From positions 43,569 to 107,568 of the forward strand of contig JAQGBZ010000219.1 of NCBI GenBank assembly GCA_034687125.1: a stretch of 64,000 nucleotides of DNA, written 5' to 3'. The first letter of the stretch is position 1. Every line of letters begins with the position of its first letter. Below the pieces are notes generated by a model. The model saw only the letters and a program-made list of their open reading frames with translations. It searched no databases and had not been told where the DNA came from. Below, piece by piece: positions 50,401 to 61,931 of the stretch. The position numbers and the translations under genes were made by a program. Source of the DNA: Neelides folsomi. Its lineage: Eukaryota; Arthropoda; Collembola; Neelipleona; Neelidae.

Positions 50401-53400
50401 TCATATTATTAGAGAGAATTGCAATTAGGGAAAGGAAGGAATTCCATTATGATCCTTTTCAAATGTTGCCTTGAAAGGATTCAATTAGGGCACTATTCAC
50501 TTTCCACATTTGAAAATGTTCTTTGGCTCTTATTCAATATCATAACAAATGAATGAAAATTATTTGAGGACAGATCCTAAGTATACAAAGACAGTCACAA
50601 AGACCGAGCTTGTATTGAGTAACTCTGGGAAAATCTGAAAATCAGAGACGAAGAAGGATTCCATGTCTGACAATGGAAATAATGGTATCCTTCTTCCTGC
50701 ACTTGTATTGTAATAATATATTTATGTATGTCTTCGTCCCGACTTTTGGGAAATGCGAAGTGGAAATAAGGTTTCCCGATGGTGATGCTCAATGAAAGGT
50801 TTCTCGACCCTTTTCTCTTTGTTGAAAATATTTCGGTTTCTCTCATCTCTACATATGTTATATATTTATCTTTTCAGAAAAATATAAAGTGAGTTTTGAG
50901 TGGAAAAATGTCAATTGACTTTTGACATGGTTATTTATGAGTTATGGAATGACGAATGTAGTCATATAGTGGCATAGATGATTCCGTTTGGAATGTGAGT
51001 ATGGGTGAGTAAACGTCTCGACCTCCCCCCTTATCTTTTATTGAGTTGAGTGCGGGAGGATGAGGAGTAGAGGAGCGATAAGTGCACTGGGCCACTTTGT
51101 TTCCACCAAGGGTCCTTCGTGACCAGACGAGGAAATGCCATCTCGCTTCAATATAACTTGGATGGATGGATGCGATAGCGAAAGACATCTCAAATATCAC
51201 CATTTTCCCTCCCTCCTCTCTTTTCAAACCTGGAGGTGGATAAAAAGAATCCCGATGAGCCAAAAGAAAAATGCTTGGAGTGAAATTGAGCCTTTCCACT
51301 TGTCGGAATTGGAGAATTCCAAATTTCTATTCATCTTTCTCTATCTTTTGGAAAGGGGAAAGAAGATCATGTGCATGTGGGACATAAATACAGACATGGT
51401 TTGTAAAAAATATTTAGCTACTCTTGTCGTTACCTTTTCTCATGTCATTACACTTCTGTACTGCAATGAGAGAAATGCATTCTAGAAGTTTTTTTGGAAC
51501 GTTGAAGAGAATTGTCTAGCCGTAGTCGAACAAGGCTGAGGATATTAAGAACATTGTGAAATTGTTTGGCTTGCTTTTGTGGAACAGTTATGCATTAGGT
51601 TGAGATTTAAATGCAGAGGGAGATGCTCACTTGAGGGCTCCTTGTTTATTTTTTTAGGGAAGCTCTCGTTGAGAGACGTGAAGGGAGAATGTTTACGGAA
51701 AGAGTCTTCGAAGTTCTTCAGCTCTATTGAACTTGATTATATGGGGAGAAGTTTTTCCCCTCCATTCAGAAATGAATTCAAGTTCAAATGTGAGACTTGG
51801 CGGAGGAAGTGGCCGCTGAGATAGATCGAGAGATTCCGTATCTTCTCGCTCTTTTCCTCCCCGATCGTGTGTATTTGTTCACAGATGATGAACGTGGAGT
51901 GGGTTGTGTATGTTATGTATAACTTGGCGGCAATCGCCATTCAACTTTTCTTCCTTGACATTCCACTCTCCTTTTCTCATTACCCGTCGAGGGGATCGAT
52001 CCATTTAGAAATTTGGACGAGAGTCAATCCGAGCATTTGACTCTTGCAGTGCCGTGTTTAGTACTGTAAACTTCTGCATCATGTGTGGGATGGAGTTGGG
52101 AAAATTGGAGCTTAAATGGAACGCGATGACAAGGGTTTAGCCCTGATATTTAAACTCATAAAATAGATCTTAAATGGGGGAGATTTTTGTACAAAAGCCG
52201 AGGCGTGTTTTATTTACGGACTCGGATATCTTATACTGAATACAGACAATTGTAGGTTGAGCAAGGTGGTTATAAGAGAAGTTTAGTGATCTTTTATGTT
52301 CTCGATTCGCTCTTCTCTTTTGAACGGGAGTCACGGCAAATTCCACAATTTGCACAGAGGAGACCAAAAGGAGCTTAGGAGGGATTCCTTTAAACCAAGA
52401 CCCAAAGTTAATATTTTTTCACGGGACATGAATGAATGCCAAAGTTTTTCATATCGCGTCTCTTCAATTTAATTTTACCTTTTTCAAGAATCCTCAATGG
52501 ATTCAATAGAATTTTGGGGAACTATATTGATTTCTTATTTAATATTTTGTGACTCGAGCTCATTATATTTTTCCGGTTCCTTTGATGTATTTTTTTATTA
52601 ATTTTTTCTCGATTTTTTATAAGCTAATGAGGGGAGATGCTTGAGTTTTGAATCATATTTCCATCTGGGTTGGGAATACTTAAAGAAAAATTCTTTAAAA
52701 TGTTCAATTCCTTTCCATTTCCCTTATTTCTCATTTACTCTCATATGAAGACTCATAAAAAGTAAGTAGAGAGCTTAGTTCGGATTCTTTTTGACTCCTT
52801 CCTTCAATTTACGAGTAGGTTCACGCCTGAACCGAATCACTTTATTAAGCCCCTTCCTTTTGGCCCACCCTCAATTCCTGGTTTTATATGAGTAATATCA
52901 TGGATTGTTTGTAAATCGGATAAAAAATTCGATTCTCTCCGACCTTGTCCTCAAAAGAATCGGTTGCTGGCAAAGTCCAAAATTTCCTCAAGAGTCCTCT
53001 TAACGATAATTCATAAATAAAAAATGGCCATCTTAAATGTTGAATGGGAAAGTGAGAGAAACATTCAAATTTATTAGGAATCCCATAAAGCGGAACTGGG
53101 TGGAGGGGCACAAGAGAGAAAGTGGGAGAAAGTGTTCATAAAAGTTGGAAAATGTCATTTTTATCTTTTATTTTATAAAGAATTTTCCATTTAACTACCG
53201 CCTCACCTTCAACGAAGTTTATTATTTCAGTTAAAATAAGTAATTTCATCTTCGGGAAATAGAATTCCTCGGGAGATTTCCATCCCATGCATCCTGAATA
53301 TAGAAAACTTGGATACGAGGATCTTTTCTGAATATAAATAAGTGGGGAAGTGATGTAAGTCATTGAGCTTTCGGTCGATTTGAACTAAAAGTAAAATAAA

Positions 53401-56400
53401 ATGTGGTTCAAGTATCAGTAAATGTTCGAGCGCCGTTTAAATAACATATGAGAATTGAATGGAAAATGGATTGAAATGAACTCGTGTTCTTGTTTTAAAA
53501 CATTGACTTAAATTCCTATCTATTACATTCATATTTATTCATGGTATCAATAGGATATTATTGAGACTACCTCTTGAGATTTATGTAAAAAGGGATTGAA
53601 GTGGAACATAACTTTTCATTATGACAGTCTCTTTGATGCAATATTTAAATATTTAAACAGAGTGGGGAATAAAATAGGATGTGTAATTTACATATGGAGT
53701 AAATAGTGTTGGATTGATGGGTCAATTAATGAAATTTATTGTTGCAGGTGATATTACTCAGAAGGGGTACGAGAAGAAGAGGTCGCGGATCCTCGCTCCC
53801 TACATCCCGAAACAAGGACTCGGTAAGTGTTTCGCCAGTTTTTTCTCACTTTGACTAAAAAGCATGTTGTTTGCTTCTTTACCCGCTAACGCCATCCCTT
53901 TCCTCTCTAACTTATTCATCTGATGTGAAGATGCATTTGGAGTATTTTGGAGTCGATTGCTCTGTAGTAAGCGTTGTTCGTTTAACTCGAACCCCTTTTC
54001 CGCCACCCCATGAATTTCTCATCTCTTAATTATTTTCTCAACAAGCCGTGTTGTGTGTAAACTTTGTGTTGGTTTGGTTCTATGTAGTGCCCTGCGTTTT
54101 GAAGGGACGAGGGGGTAAATTCAATATACTGATATTGAGCTTGGAAGGGTTTGGTGATTAGCAAAGTTTCTTTATCGACTCCTCCAACGAACCTCTTGAG
54201 TAAATAGTCGTCGTCGGTGAAAAGTTGGAGGAAAATAATAACGGAGGACCAGACGACCAGAGCATGGTAACGGTATTAGAAAATTAGAAATACATGAGAG
54301 AAAAGAGTTGGGCTAGGGAGGAGTATGTTGAGACGAGAACTGCAAAAATTTAGATGGACGAAGGAGATTCTTTTTTGTGAAGTTGCGGGACGCAAACTTT
54401 GCCGTCGCTATTATTTCCGTCTTCTTCCCTTTCCTCCGCCTCTCGACAACTTTCTTTAAATGATTCTCTGCATGGAAGAAGTGGAGTTTGGGGTTTGGTG
54501 AAGGGATTTAAGTGTAGTTGTCTCGTCCTCTCTTCGCTTTCTTTATTTTCCTCTACGAGTAGAGTTAATGGCAATGATGGTTATGGATGGCTTTTGTGAA
54601 GTGAAGGCGAAGCTTTCGTGTCTTTCAGGACTCATTCTCTCCGTGCGAGTCCTTTTGTTGTTTTTCCCTTTGCCGTAGTGGCTCGAATCGCATTCCGTGG
54701 TGACATGAACGAGAGCAAAGAAGATAACAGATGATTGTTTGTTTCGATAGCTCCTAAATCTAACGAGGGATCAGCGAGCCCGTCGACTCGGGCGAAGAGA
54801 AGAGCTCACCGTCGGTTGACAAGAAATGAGAGCAGATATCACTCAGGTAGTGCCACCGGACTCTTCGTGTTTTTCATTATTTTTTCCCTCCCCCTCTTAC
54901 ACTTTCTCTGATCCGAGTGTTTTTATATTTAAGCTTATTGTTAGGGTTCATATACCTTAAGTAAGTATATTAATAACAGAGTTGTGGAGAATAAAAGTTT
55001 TTTTTTGAAAGGGGGAAACTGTAATGAATGTGTGATGTGAGGAGTTATTAGCCTGCCATGAGAGCTTACCATTTGCGGAGTCCTCTCAAAGGAGTTGGAA
55101 AAATTGGATCAAAATTGCGTGGGATGGGAAAGGAGAAAGTAATGAGATGAGATCGGGGAAAGGAGCCTAATGAATGGCATTATTTATTTGGAGAGGAAGT
55201 TCAAAGGGGACCAGAGATCTCGCCATTCTCTTTTCATGATCCTCGGCCTTAAATGAGGAGGAGACCAAGACGAAGGCGAGGAAGGAAGGTTAGGACTTTA
55301 TTCGAGAAAACCCCGAGACCAGATGGGTTTTAAGTCCTAGGTGAGGAAATGGACGGATGCGGCTCAAACCGCTCACGCCATAGATAATAAGATCTTGAGA
55401 GTAAAAGACTGCAAGATATCTTCCCCCGTTTCCGCACTCATATCTTTTACAACGGACGGCATTTTTCTTCTGGGAGACATGGAGAGTGTGAAAGAGAATT
55501 TTGGGACCTTGGGGGATTTGAAGGATCTTCACCTCGCGACACTCTCAGAGAGACTCATTGGAGACCCTTAGAAAACACATGGGTTTCTCGAATCATCCAA
55601 ACCAACTCAACAGTCCCCGGGTTTTATTTATGAGGAGGTTTATCTCTTCAACGTGGGACTTGTTCTAATAGGAAGTCCTTTCTTGTGAAACTAAACAATT
55701 CTATTACATTCAAATGAATATTTAATTCTCTTTTCCAAATTGAGCGGAACATTCGCACGAGACCCATTTCCTTGTGTAAATAATATTGATTATTGAAGAA
55801 TCACATTTTTGTATCCCACTTAAGATTTTAAGCGCATAAAGAATAGGGACATGCATAAGGAGTAAATCAATTGTTTTAAATGGTATTTTGGCCAAATTGT
55901 ACTTTAGTTCGAAGTATACCAATATTCGTTATTTGGGTTAATAAATATTCAAATGCTTAAGTGGAGCATCTTCTAATCGATATCTAAATATCCTTCTCTC
56001 CTACTGACTTATTTGGAGACAGCTCAGGTAAATCGCTCAGAGTTGGCGCAACAATAAAGGAAATGGAAATGATCTTTATAAATTGTAAATTTTCAATCCA
56101 TCAAAGTTTATTTATTATTATTATTCTGTAATATGAATATTCTAGTGTCAATTTTTATCATCTCAATCTACTGTAGTCTCAATTTTGAGTGAATGGAACA
56201 TCCGATCCGAGAGAAAAGAGTTTTTAGTAATAAATAAGCTGTATGATTTCTTTGTCCTTAGAGCTTTCAATATCGATTCCCATTTCTCATCCACCTTCAA
56301 TATCAACCTCTATTGTTTCTATTTCTAGATTCACATCTCATAGATGTGTTTTCCAATCTCAGCCCATATTTTCAATTCCCCATCCTCTTTTTTGCTTTTA

Positions 56401-59400
56401 GAGATATTTTTCATTATTTTTTCCAATTTTTATAGTTGTACGTTTTACAATTTTCTTTGATTTTTCTGTCCCATGTCATCCCTCGAGACATTCTTTTCAA
56501 ATTTCATCTTTTTTGTTGTTTATTTAATGGTCAAAAGTTTTTAGGAAATGTCCAAAGTTGATATTTCTTTCAACCCATTTTAATTATTGAGGTCAAAAAA
56601 ATAAAAATAGTATTTGTCATAAACTTTGGAATGTCTTTGTTAAATGCAATTTTTCAAAGCCAATTTCTTACAAGTTATTTTTTATTCTGATCCTTTATGA
56701 ATATTAAATTATTGAATCGTTATTTAGAAAATTGCAAAATCAAACTGGAAACTATTTTATGTTCAGCCTGGAAGAAAAATGGCTCAATTTATTATGATGG
56801 TAAATCGATTGGATATTAGTCAGGAAGAATTATTAATCCTCATAATCAAAAATGACTCGAGGCATCTCCTTGTTTCATATAATATATATTTTATCTCAAG
56901 ATGACACAATGTTTTATCTCTTTTGATTCACTACTTTTCCTTTATGAGAGAATGGGAAGGAGAAATGTCTGGAATCGAGTTGTTTGGATAAAAAAATAAT
57001 GATAAACTCCCTGCTTCGTGTATTGTGAAATTATGAGGGGGAGAGAGCGAACGAATAAAAAGTGTCAAGGGACCACTTTGACCAGACGCTTCCCCTTTTA
57101 CTACTGACAAGGTTTAATGCATTTTCTTTCCCAAATACTCCACATTCTCCATTTCGAATCAAAGTGTGTATTTGACACTATTCGAACGTTAAGTACCCCA
57201 GTTTTGTACTCCCTTTGATTTCGCCCGAGTTTCTACTGGCGGTAAATTGGCAAAATTTACAAGAGTCAGCAGAAGCTCATTTGGAAGCTTAGGAATCAAA
57301 TTCGATGGGGTTCGTAAGCATGAGGGAGAATGGAATGATCATCATGCTTTTCTCAAATTGAAGTAGATTTCCACTTGGATCCAGAGAAGAAAGTTTTCCC
57401 ATCTTTATCCTCACTTCTCTTCTCCAAGGCTCAAAATGGTAGTTGGTGAAGTTCTTTTCTGAGAAGCCAAAATCATTTAATCGGTTTCTTAATAAGCGAA
57501 CCGTACAAATTCCTTTCTATGTTGAAAGTAGGAAATAGAATAAAAAAGTTACAAGGGAAATATTTCCAAACTCTTTTTTGAGACCTTCTAAACTCTTTTT
57601 AGGACAATTCCTTTTAATAACATTTCTTGAAAGAAATTTTGTTATATGGCTTCCTTCTATTAATTTCTCCATATCTCCATCAACTTCCTCTTTATAACAA
57701 CTCTATAATAATGGGGTTGAGAAATTTTTTGTGATTTCGGTTCAAGAATTTGACAAACTTGTTACTGATATATTTCTGAAAAAATCATTCGTAGACGATA
57801 TTTTGAATAGGAATCCTATCGAGTAATTTCCCATTCAATGATTTTGGCCTTATATGAGAGAGGAGGAATAGTTTGGCAAAGGAATCATATTTTTTTCTCC
57901 TAATCTTTAAAATTAAAAACTTTTCTCACCGAAAAATGGAAGAATCTAAAGAGAAGTTTTTGGAAGGAGTTGAACGTGGAAAATATTTGAGATCTTCGGG
58001 AAGGAAACCTGAGGCTAAAACTTTTGCACTCTCTCCGCTTTAAAGGCTTCCCAAATCCAATTTATATCACATTGCTAAAAATATTATGGAACTTTTTAAG
58101 AGGCATTAGCTAATCATATCTCCGAGGCAAAGGGCTTAACCTTAAAAAGTAAGAAAGGCTTTTTTCTTCAATGAATCGAGTGAATCTACCCTGAACTATA
58201 GGTTTTCCTTATTATCGAATCGAGTTTTGATGGAAAAGACGTACTTTCCCACTTCATCCGCTTCATTGTCGTGCTCGACCTTTCCCAGATGTGCGGAAGT
58301 GAGGAATGGTATTGAATAGGAATAAAGGGATTTTCTCTTGCCAATTTTAGAGGTGGAAGTGAGTGGCAGTTGAGGTCGAAGGAATCCAAGAGAAGATTTT
58401 TCTAAGGTTTTTTCTATGATTCTCCTGTAGGAAGGTTTGTGAAGGAACCTTCTAAAAGACATTAAGAGTGAATTGCTTTTGACTTTCTCAAATTTCGTCC
58501 AGCTCGGATGAGCCGGGCATAAATTTGGGTTGAAGTGGAGACGAGTCGTCATATCCCATGACTTCCACTCGGCTAGCCTTAATATGTATCAATCATCACT
58601 TTATTTCATTTCTCTGTACTGCGACTCCTTTTCCATTCATCCCTTCTCATCAGCCTTTGTGAAGAAAAATGTTTCCTTGAAGGCCCCATTGAATTCGAAT
58701 TATTTTATTGCTAATCCATAATTCATCAATTGGGCCATTTCTATCGAATAAGATATCGATTCTGTATTCAGCCCCTTCTATTTATCCTCTCTCATCCTTG
58801 CAAGAGCATAAAGAGTAAATTTGGGCAGATGAGGGTTTTATACGACTATACCTAAATATTACAAAATCGTATGTTTTGATATCAACCATTTAGAGATTGC
58901 TGAGTCAGAAAAGAAGGAGCAGAAAATGGTCAAACGGAAGATCTTTTTTTGCATGGTGGATAATGGTAATAATTAAGTACCATAAATTTGTGTCGGGTCG
59001 TGAGGATGAAATTTGCAAATGAAAACACTTTATTACTCAATCTGCATGTGAACATGAAAATTTATCGATTGCGAGCTGTGCATTCACAGCTGGATTCATA
59101 TTCCTCTTCGCAAGGGCCTTTTTGATTAATTAAGAAGAAAGCTGTGAGTTAATAATAATAAGTATCAATTACGGGGATATTTTCCATGTTGGTAATATGC
59201 TCCTTTGAAAGCTTTACAATTTAATGATATGCCACTGAAGTTTCAACATTAACAAATTGCTCTGCAAATTGAGCTGTAGTATAATCATGATCATTCTTGC
59301 CTCGAACTATGCCGAGTTAAAGTTATCACAAGCATATAAATTGTTGCATTCGGATCATAATTATTTATATTCATAGATGTGTTAGGTATTATCATGTGGT

Positions 59401-60296
59401 ATTATTTATATTCATGAACTTAATAATGCAAATATTCAGTTTGGCATTTCGTAGTTTTAATATCTTTGACGTGCATAAAAGTTTTTTTTCCACTAGTGGT
59501 GAGTTGTGTGAGTTGGGTGTTGCGGTTGTGGTGGAATTTGGCTAATGAAAAGAGGGCATGAGAAATATTGAAACGATGAGTTGCTTCTTTGATTCACAGT
59601 CGAGGTGAGCCTCTGGGGCGAAGTTCCTTTTAATGAATTTATGAACTGTGTGTGTTGTCCCCTGGAGTTTCAAACAGTGGCCGTTTTTCAATTTTCCTTT
59701 CCGCTCCTTCGAGAAACGTCGATGAGATTAAAATGTTCACGTTTCCCCTCAACAAATATGAAGGGAATGGAGGAGAGCAAATGGACTACAACTCAAATTA
59801 ATGGTTTGGCCCAATTGTTTGCGGCTGGAGGATTCCACGTTTGTTTGCCATGAACCGTGGAGAGGGTTTGTATGGCCAAGGCGAGGCTTGTGGGTCGTAG
59901 GGTAGGGCCAATGTTTGCACTGGAATTGCCTCGTGGTGAAGAGAACAGGTCTGAATGATCTTTGAGTTGAGGCCGTTAGAGAAGCGACTGGGAGATAATA
60001 ATCGGTAGTCGGAAAAGAGTGAGTGATGTCCCGCGAGCCAAGTGGGGCGTCGTGGTAATCTCACGTAATAATAATTGTAATCAGATGGGGAGCATGGTGC
60101 TTCTCCTTCATTCATGGGATCTGTGGAAGAGTTTTGATGATTAATACGATCTTCTGATTTATTGTAGAGGTGCGTCAGGAAGCGGTGCAGCAGGCTCTGG
60201 CTGCAATGCAGAGTCGACCAAAGCCTTCATTACCGATGCCGTCGAAACGAACGTCTGTCATGGGAAGAGCTCCTGATCACGCACAACACGACTCGG
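29445..60296 (+). CDS. Dip2: DIP2 (disco-interacting protein 2), 5' exons
   Basis: DIP2 has an N-terminal DMAP1-binding domain followed by two adenylate-forming (acyl-CoA-synthetase-like) domains, and is implicated in lipid and neuronal biology. Four exons are seen: 29445-29538 (LPQEIRDKLAELELELSEG), 53748-53822 (DITQKGYEKKRSRILAPYIP), 54751-54846 (STRAKRRAHRRLTRNESRYH) and 60168-60296 (EVRQEAVQQALAAMQSRPKP, then SLPMPSKRTSVM). All junctions are phase 1, and each exon has matching AG and GT ends. Together they give the whole DMAP1-binding domain and the start of the Ser-rich linker. The large adenylate-forming domains must lie beyond 64000. Intron 1 is 24.2 kb, while introns 2 and 3 are 0.9 and 5.3 kb. 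ATG 29445 or 29451 may be used. Confidence 0.93.
29539..39403. other. DIP2 intron 1, left part
   Basis: About 9.9 kb of intronic DNA. Open frames up to 143 codons occur on both strands (for example 36864-37295 minus) but overlap each other and lack family-like motifs. No transposon protein, tRNA or long repeat was recognised. Confidence 0.5.
39261..39286 (+). promoter_or_regulatory. Possible promoter of the 39404 ORF
   Basis: TATAAG at 39261-39266 is followed by TTCAGTA at 39280-39286, an arthropod-like initiator, about 22 bp later. That spacing is shorter than the usual 28-33 bp. It would give a leader of about 120 nt before ATG 39404. The evidence is weak. Confidence 0.25.
39404..41494 (+). 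CDS. Large intronless disordered-protein ORF inside DIP2 intron 1
   Basis: This is a 697-codon uninterrupted frame on the DIP2 strand; ATG 39404 is followed by EKMKALSWGKLKKLVGRKKK. I recognise no family. The N-terminus is amphipathic and very basic, followed by RSYSFKRASLRKS with several R-x-x-S kinase-type sites. The body is largely disordered, with proline-rich ligand motifs (LLLPPPLPQS near residue 270, TPSPPNPPPTF near 350, VPPPLPPPFF near 465), Arg/Ser and Gly/Ser tracts, a SWAKGLAAKMFGRK helix, and an acidic stretch (DEEDEEEILFEDETE) near the end. It suggests a scaffold or cytoskeletal adaptor, but that is inference. The frame contains AAA|GTAAGG at 41444/41445, a consensus donor in phase 1 that could splice to DIP2 exon 2. 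If that donor is unused, the frame stops at 41492-41494. Confidence 0.75.
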   Translation: MEKMKALSWGKLKKLVGRKKKDRETDSSKFTRSYSFKRASLRKSGRRAIKSTVVDLRPEENGRNALTDKTSRAESFEEVTVDVDVLPNGSGNQGRRNNNNAYLLDMSSKPVAEKRVESKVETAERNYNQEANEVNDCFENDEEYEMENWILMRNAGVNLGRRERAEKIYKNFISHGRDEEVVEIPPVEIMKNKRPRQREAPLTIEENDVREDDFYFSMLGESPRPPRRNTDSALSRLTSDSGSGMRSDNSGEGRFSRRSRMNRSPVDLLLPPPLPQSLNGSVKSGKSKDGGGDGESDKFSDRGGLDPQILLLENGCYNKVGLRTGTGTTGSGSTGCCDGSNPRLYSQGPITPSPPNPPPTFKTEESPKSFWWNQKPGSTMTTSSGASRDSGFSLGTSWAKGLAAKMFGRKGQRKGPVLSVSKEGYFQRTNLRRSSQNKRRGYPVRSSVIRNSGRRKKSIRRVPPPLPPPFFMSGSKDERDVKDDESVFSETSCIYQMNDFRGRGKREEMISFPPLDPLIFVPPERRKGKGNVSFQDQNTDKSRPKDQIGGHRFETMEIRLPRLKCEELALAESLRITQISGLLRNVNGETRTEVKEDEEVISLNDVIDERWYDEEDEEEILFEDETEAQVRKGQIKRRQSSKRNKPFKVIAKPYLNRKNSTLYRRGKLGPNFALPRPTVKSKDHIVNNNTTISSSE
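41495..48928. other. DIP2 intron 1, middle part
   Basis: About 7.4 kb of intronic DNA. Notable items are AAGATGGCGGC (YY1/Pho-type) at 41564-41574, CT and GA runs near 42380 and 43610, a GC-richer segment at 43400-43750 with open frames on both strands, a CCTTTGATC complement at 47011-47019, and GATGGCGGCAAT again at 48546-48557. The frames at 45331-46012 (up to 146 codons) look random. No gene is supported. Confidence 0.45.
48929..49238 (+). CDS. Candidate alternative first exon of DIP2
   Basis: An open frame from ATG 48929 (MYQDKGCQANGVSGAGPQLP) continues through a Pro/Gly-rich part (PGFGYGGPGPSQVPTIPQRN) to NWVDLEELYRWLQELEDTKI, an amphipathic helix, then EHGTGERDSG. It reaches the donor TCGG|GTAAGG at 49238/49239 in phase 1. 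DIP2 exon 2 requires phase 1, so the join reads GERDSG-DITQKGYEKK. GC content is higher than in the surroundings. In-frame upstream AG sites are phase 0, which does not fit a cassette exon joined to DIP2 exon 1, so an alternative first exon is preferred. A separate nested gene is the other option. I recognise no family. Confidence 0.45.
49239..53747. other. DIP2 intron 1, right part
   Basis: 4.5 kb of intronic DNA without supported genes. It holds a near-perfect hairpin at 49990-50030 and TGGCGGCAATCGCCA near 51925, the third copy of TGGCGGCAAT. The intron ends TTATTGTTGCAG at 53747. Confidence 0.5.
49990..50030. repeat. 18-bp stem hairpin
   Basis: The left arm GGTATGAAAACGATAAGC (49990-50007) and right arm (50013-50030) are complementary at 17 of 18 positions around a 5-nt loop, GTGGT. 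If transcribed from the minus strand, the single mismatch becomes a G-U pair. It lies within DIP2 intron 1. It could be a small foldback, a cruciform or a short RNA hairpin. Confidence 0.7.
54847..60167. other. DIP2 intron 3
   Basis: 5.3 kb between DIP2 exons 3 and 4, with AT-rich stretches and purine-rich segments. Frames such as 58196-58552 (minus, 118 codons) and 59605-59853 (plus) lack recognisable features. Nothing else is supported. Confidence 0.5.
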
Positions 60297-61860
60297 GTAA
60301 CTGCGATTTCCTCTTATCTCACCCTTCTAGTAGAGAGAATGAGTCAGTCGGGCATTGTGCCCGCCTCCGGACTTTGCATCCTTTAATCCCGTTTAATTGA
60401 CAACTAATGCGATTATGTTTTATACTTACCCTCAAACCCATCTACCGATTACTTGCTTACTCCGATTGGGTGAAAAACAATATCTACCATATATGCCATT
60501 TTCATTATTTTGTAAAATAATGCAAACAAGTTTAAAGATTTTGATCCCGCATGGTTGATACGATATAAAGGAAACGAAACTGTTTTACTACGGTCTTTGA
60601 TATTCTATTGGTAAAATGCAAACAAAGGAGGAAAAGGAGGACAATGGAGATTGAGGGAAAAGAAAATTGATTTTGAATCTTCTGTGAGCGACAGGTGAAT
60701 TTTGTACGGAAATTAAATTTGCAGAGTCAAGTTTGGTGAGTCCTGGAAAGTGTGTACAATGAGATTTTCTCTTTCCTCCACAGACCTTTGTTTTACAGTA
60801 GAATGTGTTGGAATTTTGGCATTTATTTCCCTTTCATCGCTCCTGACATTCGGCCTCAATTTCAGAGGGTTCAAGACAAATGTTACTTCACAGGCTTCAG
60901 TTCCATTTTCAATAGCCTTTCATTGGGTTGCGGGTAATTCGGAATGATTGGACTTTGGGAGATGATTGCTAATGAGTTTCACCTATCTCACCAACCACAT
61001 CGTTAATTTAATGGAAGTATCCTCTGATAATGAGTAGTGCATTATTGGCATTGTGTGTTTTGTAATCATTGTTTATTTGTGCCAACAAATGTGTGTTATT
61101 TTGAATTGGCTGCGGATTAAATGATGAATAGTATGCTCAATCAGCATCAACATTGAATATAATGAGTAGAAAAGGAGTTTCTAGGAGTTGTCTTATTAAA
61201 CAAGGTTTTCATCTACAGTTTGCTCTTTATTCTGGATTGAAGGATTAAGAGTACGGCTCATACTTGAATGAGGATTATGCAGAATAGGAGGCTAATAAAA
61301 TAGTGATAAGGAACCAACCTCCGCAAACTTCTCTTTCTCTACCATTCAGACTGATAGGGAGAAATTATGCGAAATTCCGCTAAAGGCTAATCCTATCTTA
61401 TTTCTTCGTCTCTCAGGTTTTAGTAGTTCTTTGGAATATGTAAATTTAAATAAGGGATATTTAAAGGTGGCTCTGTATTTAAATTTTGATTCAATTCTTG
61501 ATGTCTTCAGGCTTTTATTTATTTTGAATTACGAGCTCTTCGTATTATTTTTCAAAGGGGGCAGATCGCTTTTCAAGAAGGTAATGGCTACAGTTGAAAG
61601 ATGTTGAAAGAATATTCGTATCTCATTTTTGAGTCGAGTGACTTTGAGGGAGTTTGAACCCAGTGAGGTGTCAGTCAAGGAGATTGAAATCCATCTTCTC
61701 TCTCTCCATATTCCTCCTGACAGGGAGATTTTTCGGATTGGAAGATGTGGAGGTGGAGATGCAGATGAGAAGTGTGAAATGTTCATTCAATTTGGGAGGG
61801 AGCACAGTGGTAATAAGTATGGGATGGAATGGTAATGAATTGCTCTCGGCCTGGTTGTAG

Positions 61861-61931
61861 GTTATGCACAAGGAGCTGCATGTCGTCAGGCTGATGATGA
61901 TCATCATCATCTGGGACCGAGGGAAAAGAGC
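61861..61931 (+). CDS. Possible DIP2 micro-exon
   Basis: A pyrimidine-rich acceptor (CTCTCGGCCTGGTTGTAG) precedes 71 nt that stay open in the phase set by DIP2 exon 4, reading YAQGAACRQADDDHHHLGPR. They end at a good donor, AGC|GTATGT. The peptide has no clear match in what I know of DIP2, so this could be chance. It contains the palindromic run GATGATGATCATCATC. Confidence 0.2.

Noticed and set aside
58196-58552. 118-codon minus-strand frame
   Set aside because: A second overlapping frame is also open on the same strand, and there is no recognisable domain; probably chance.
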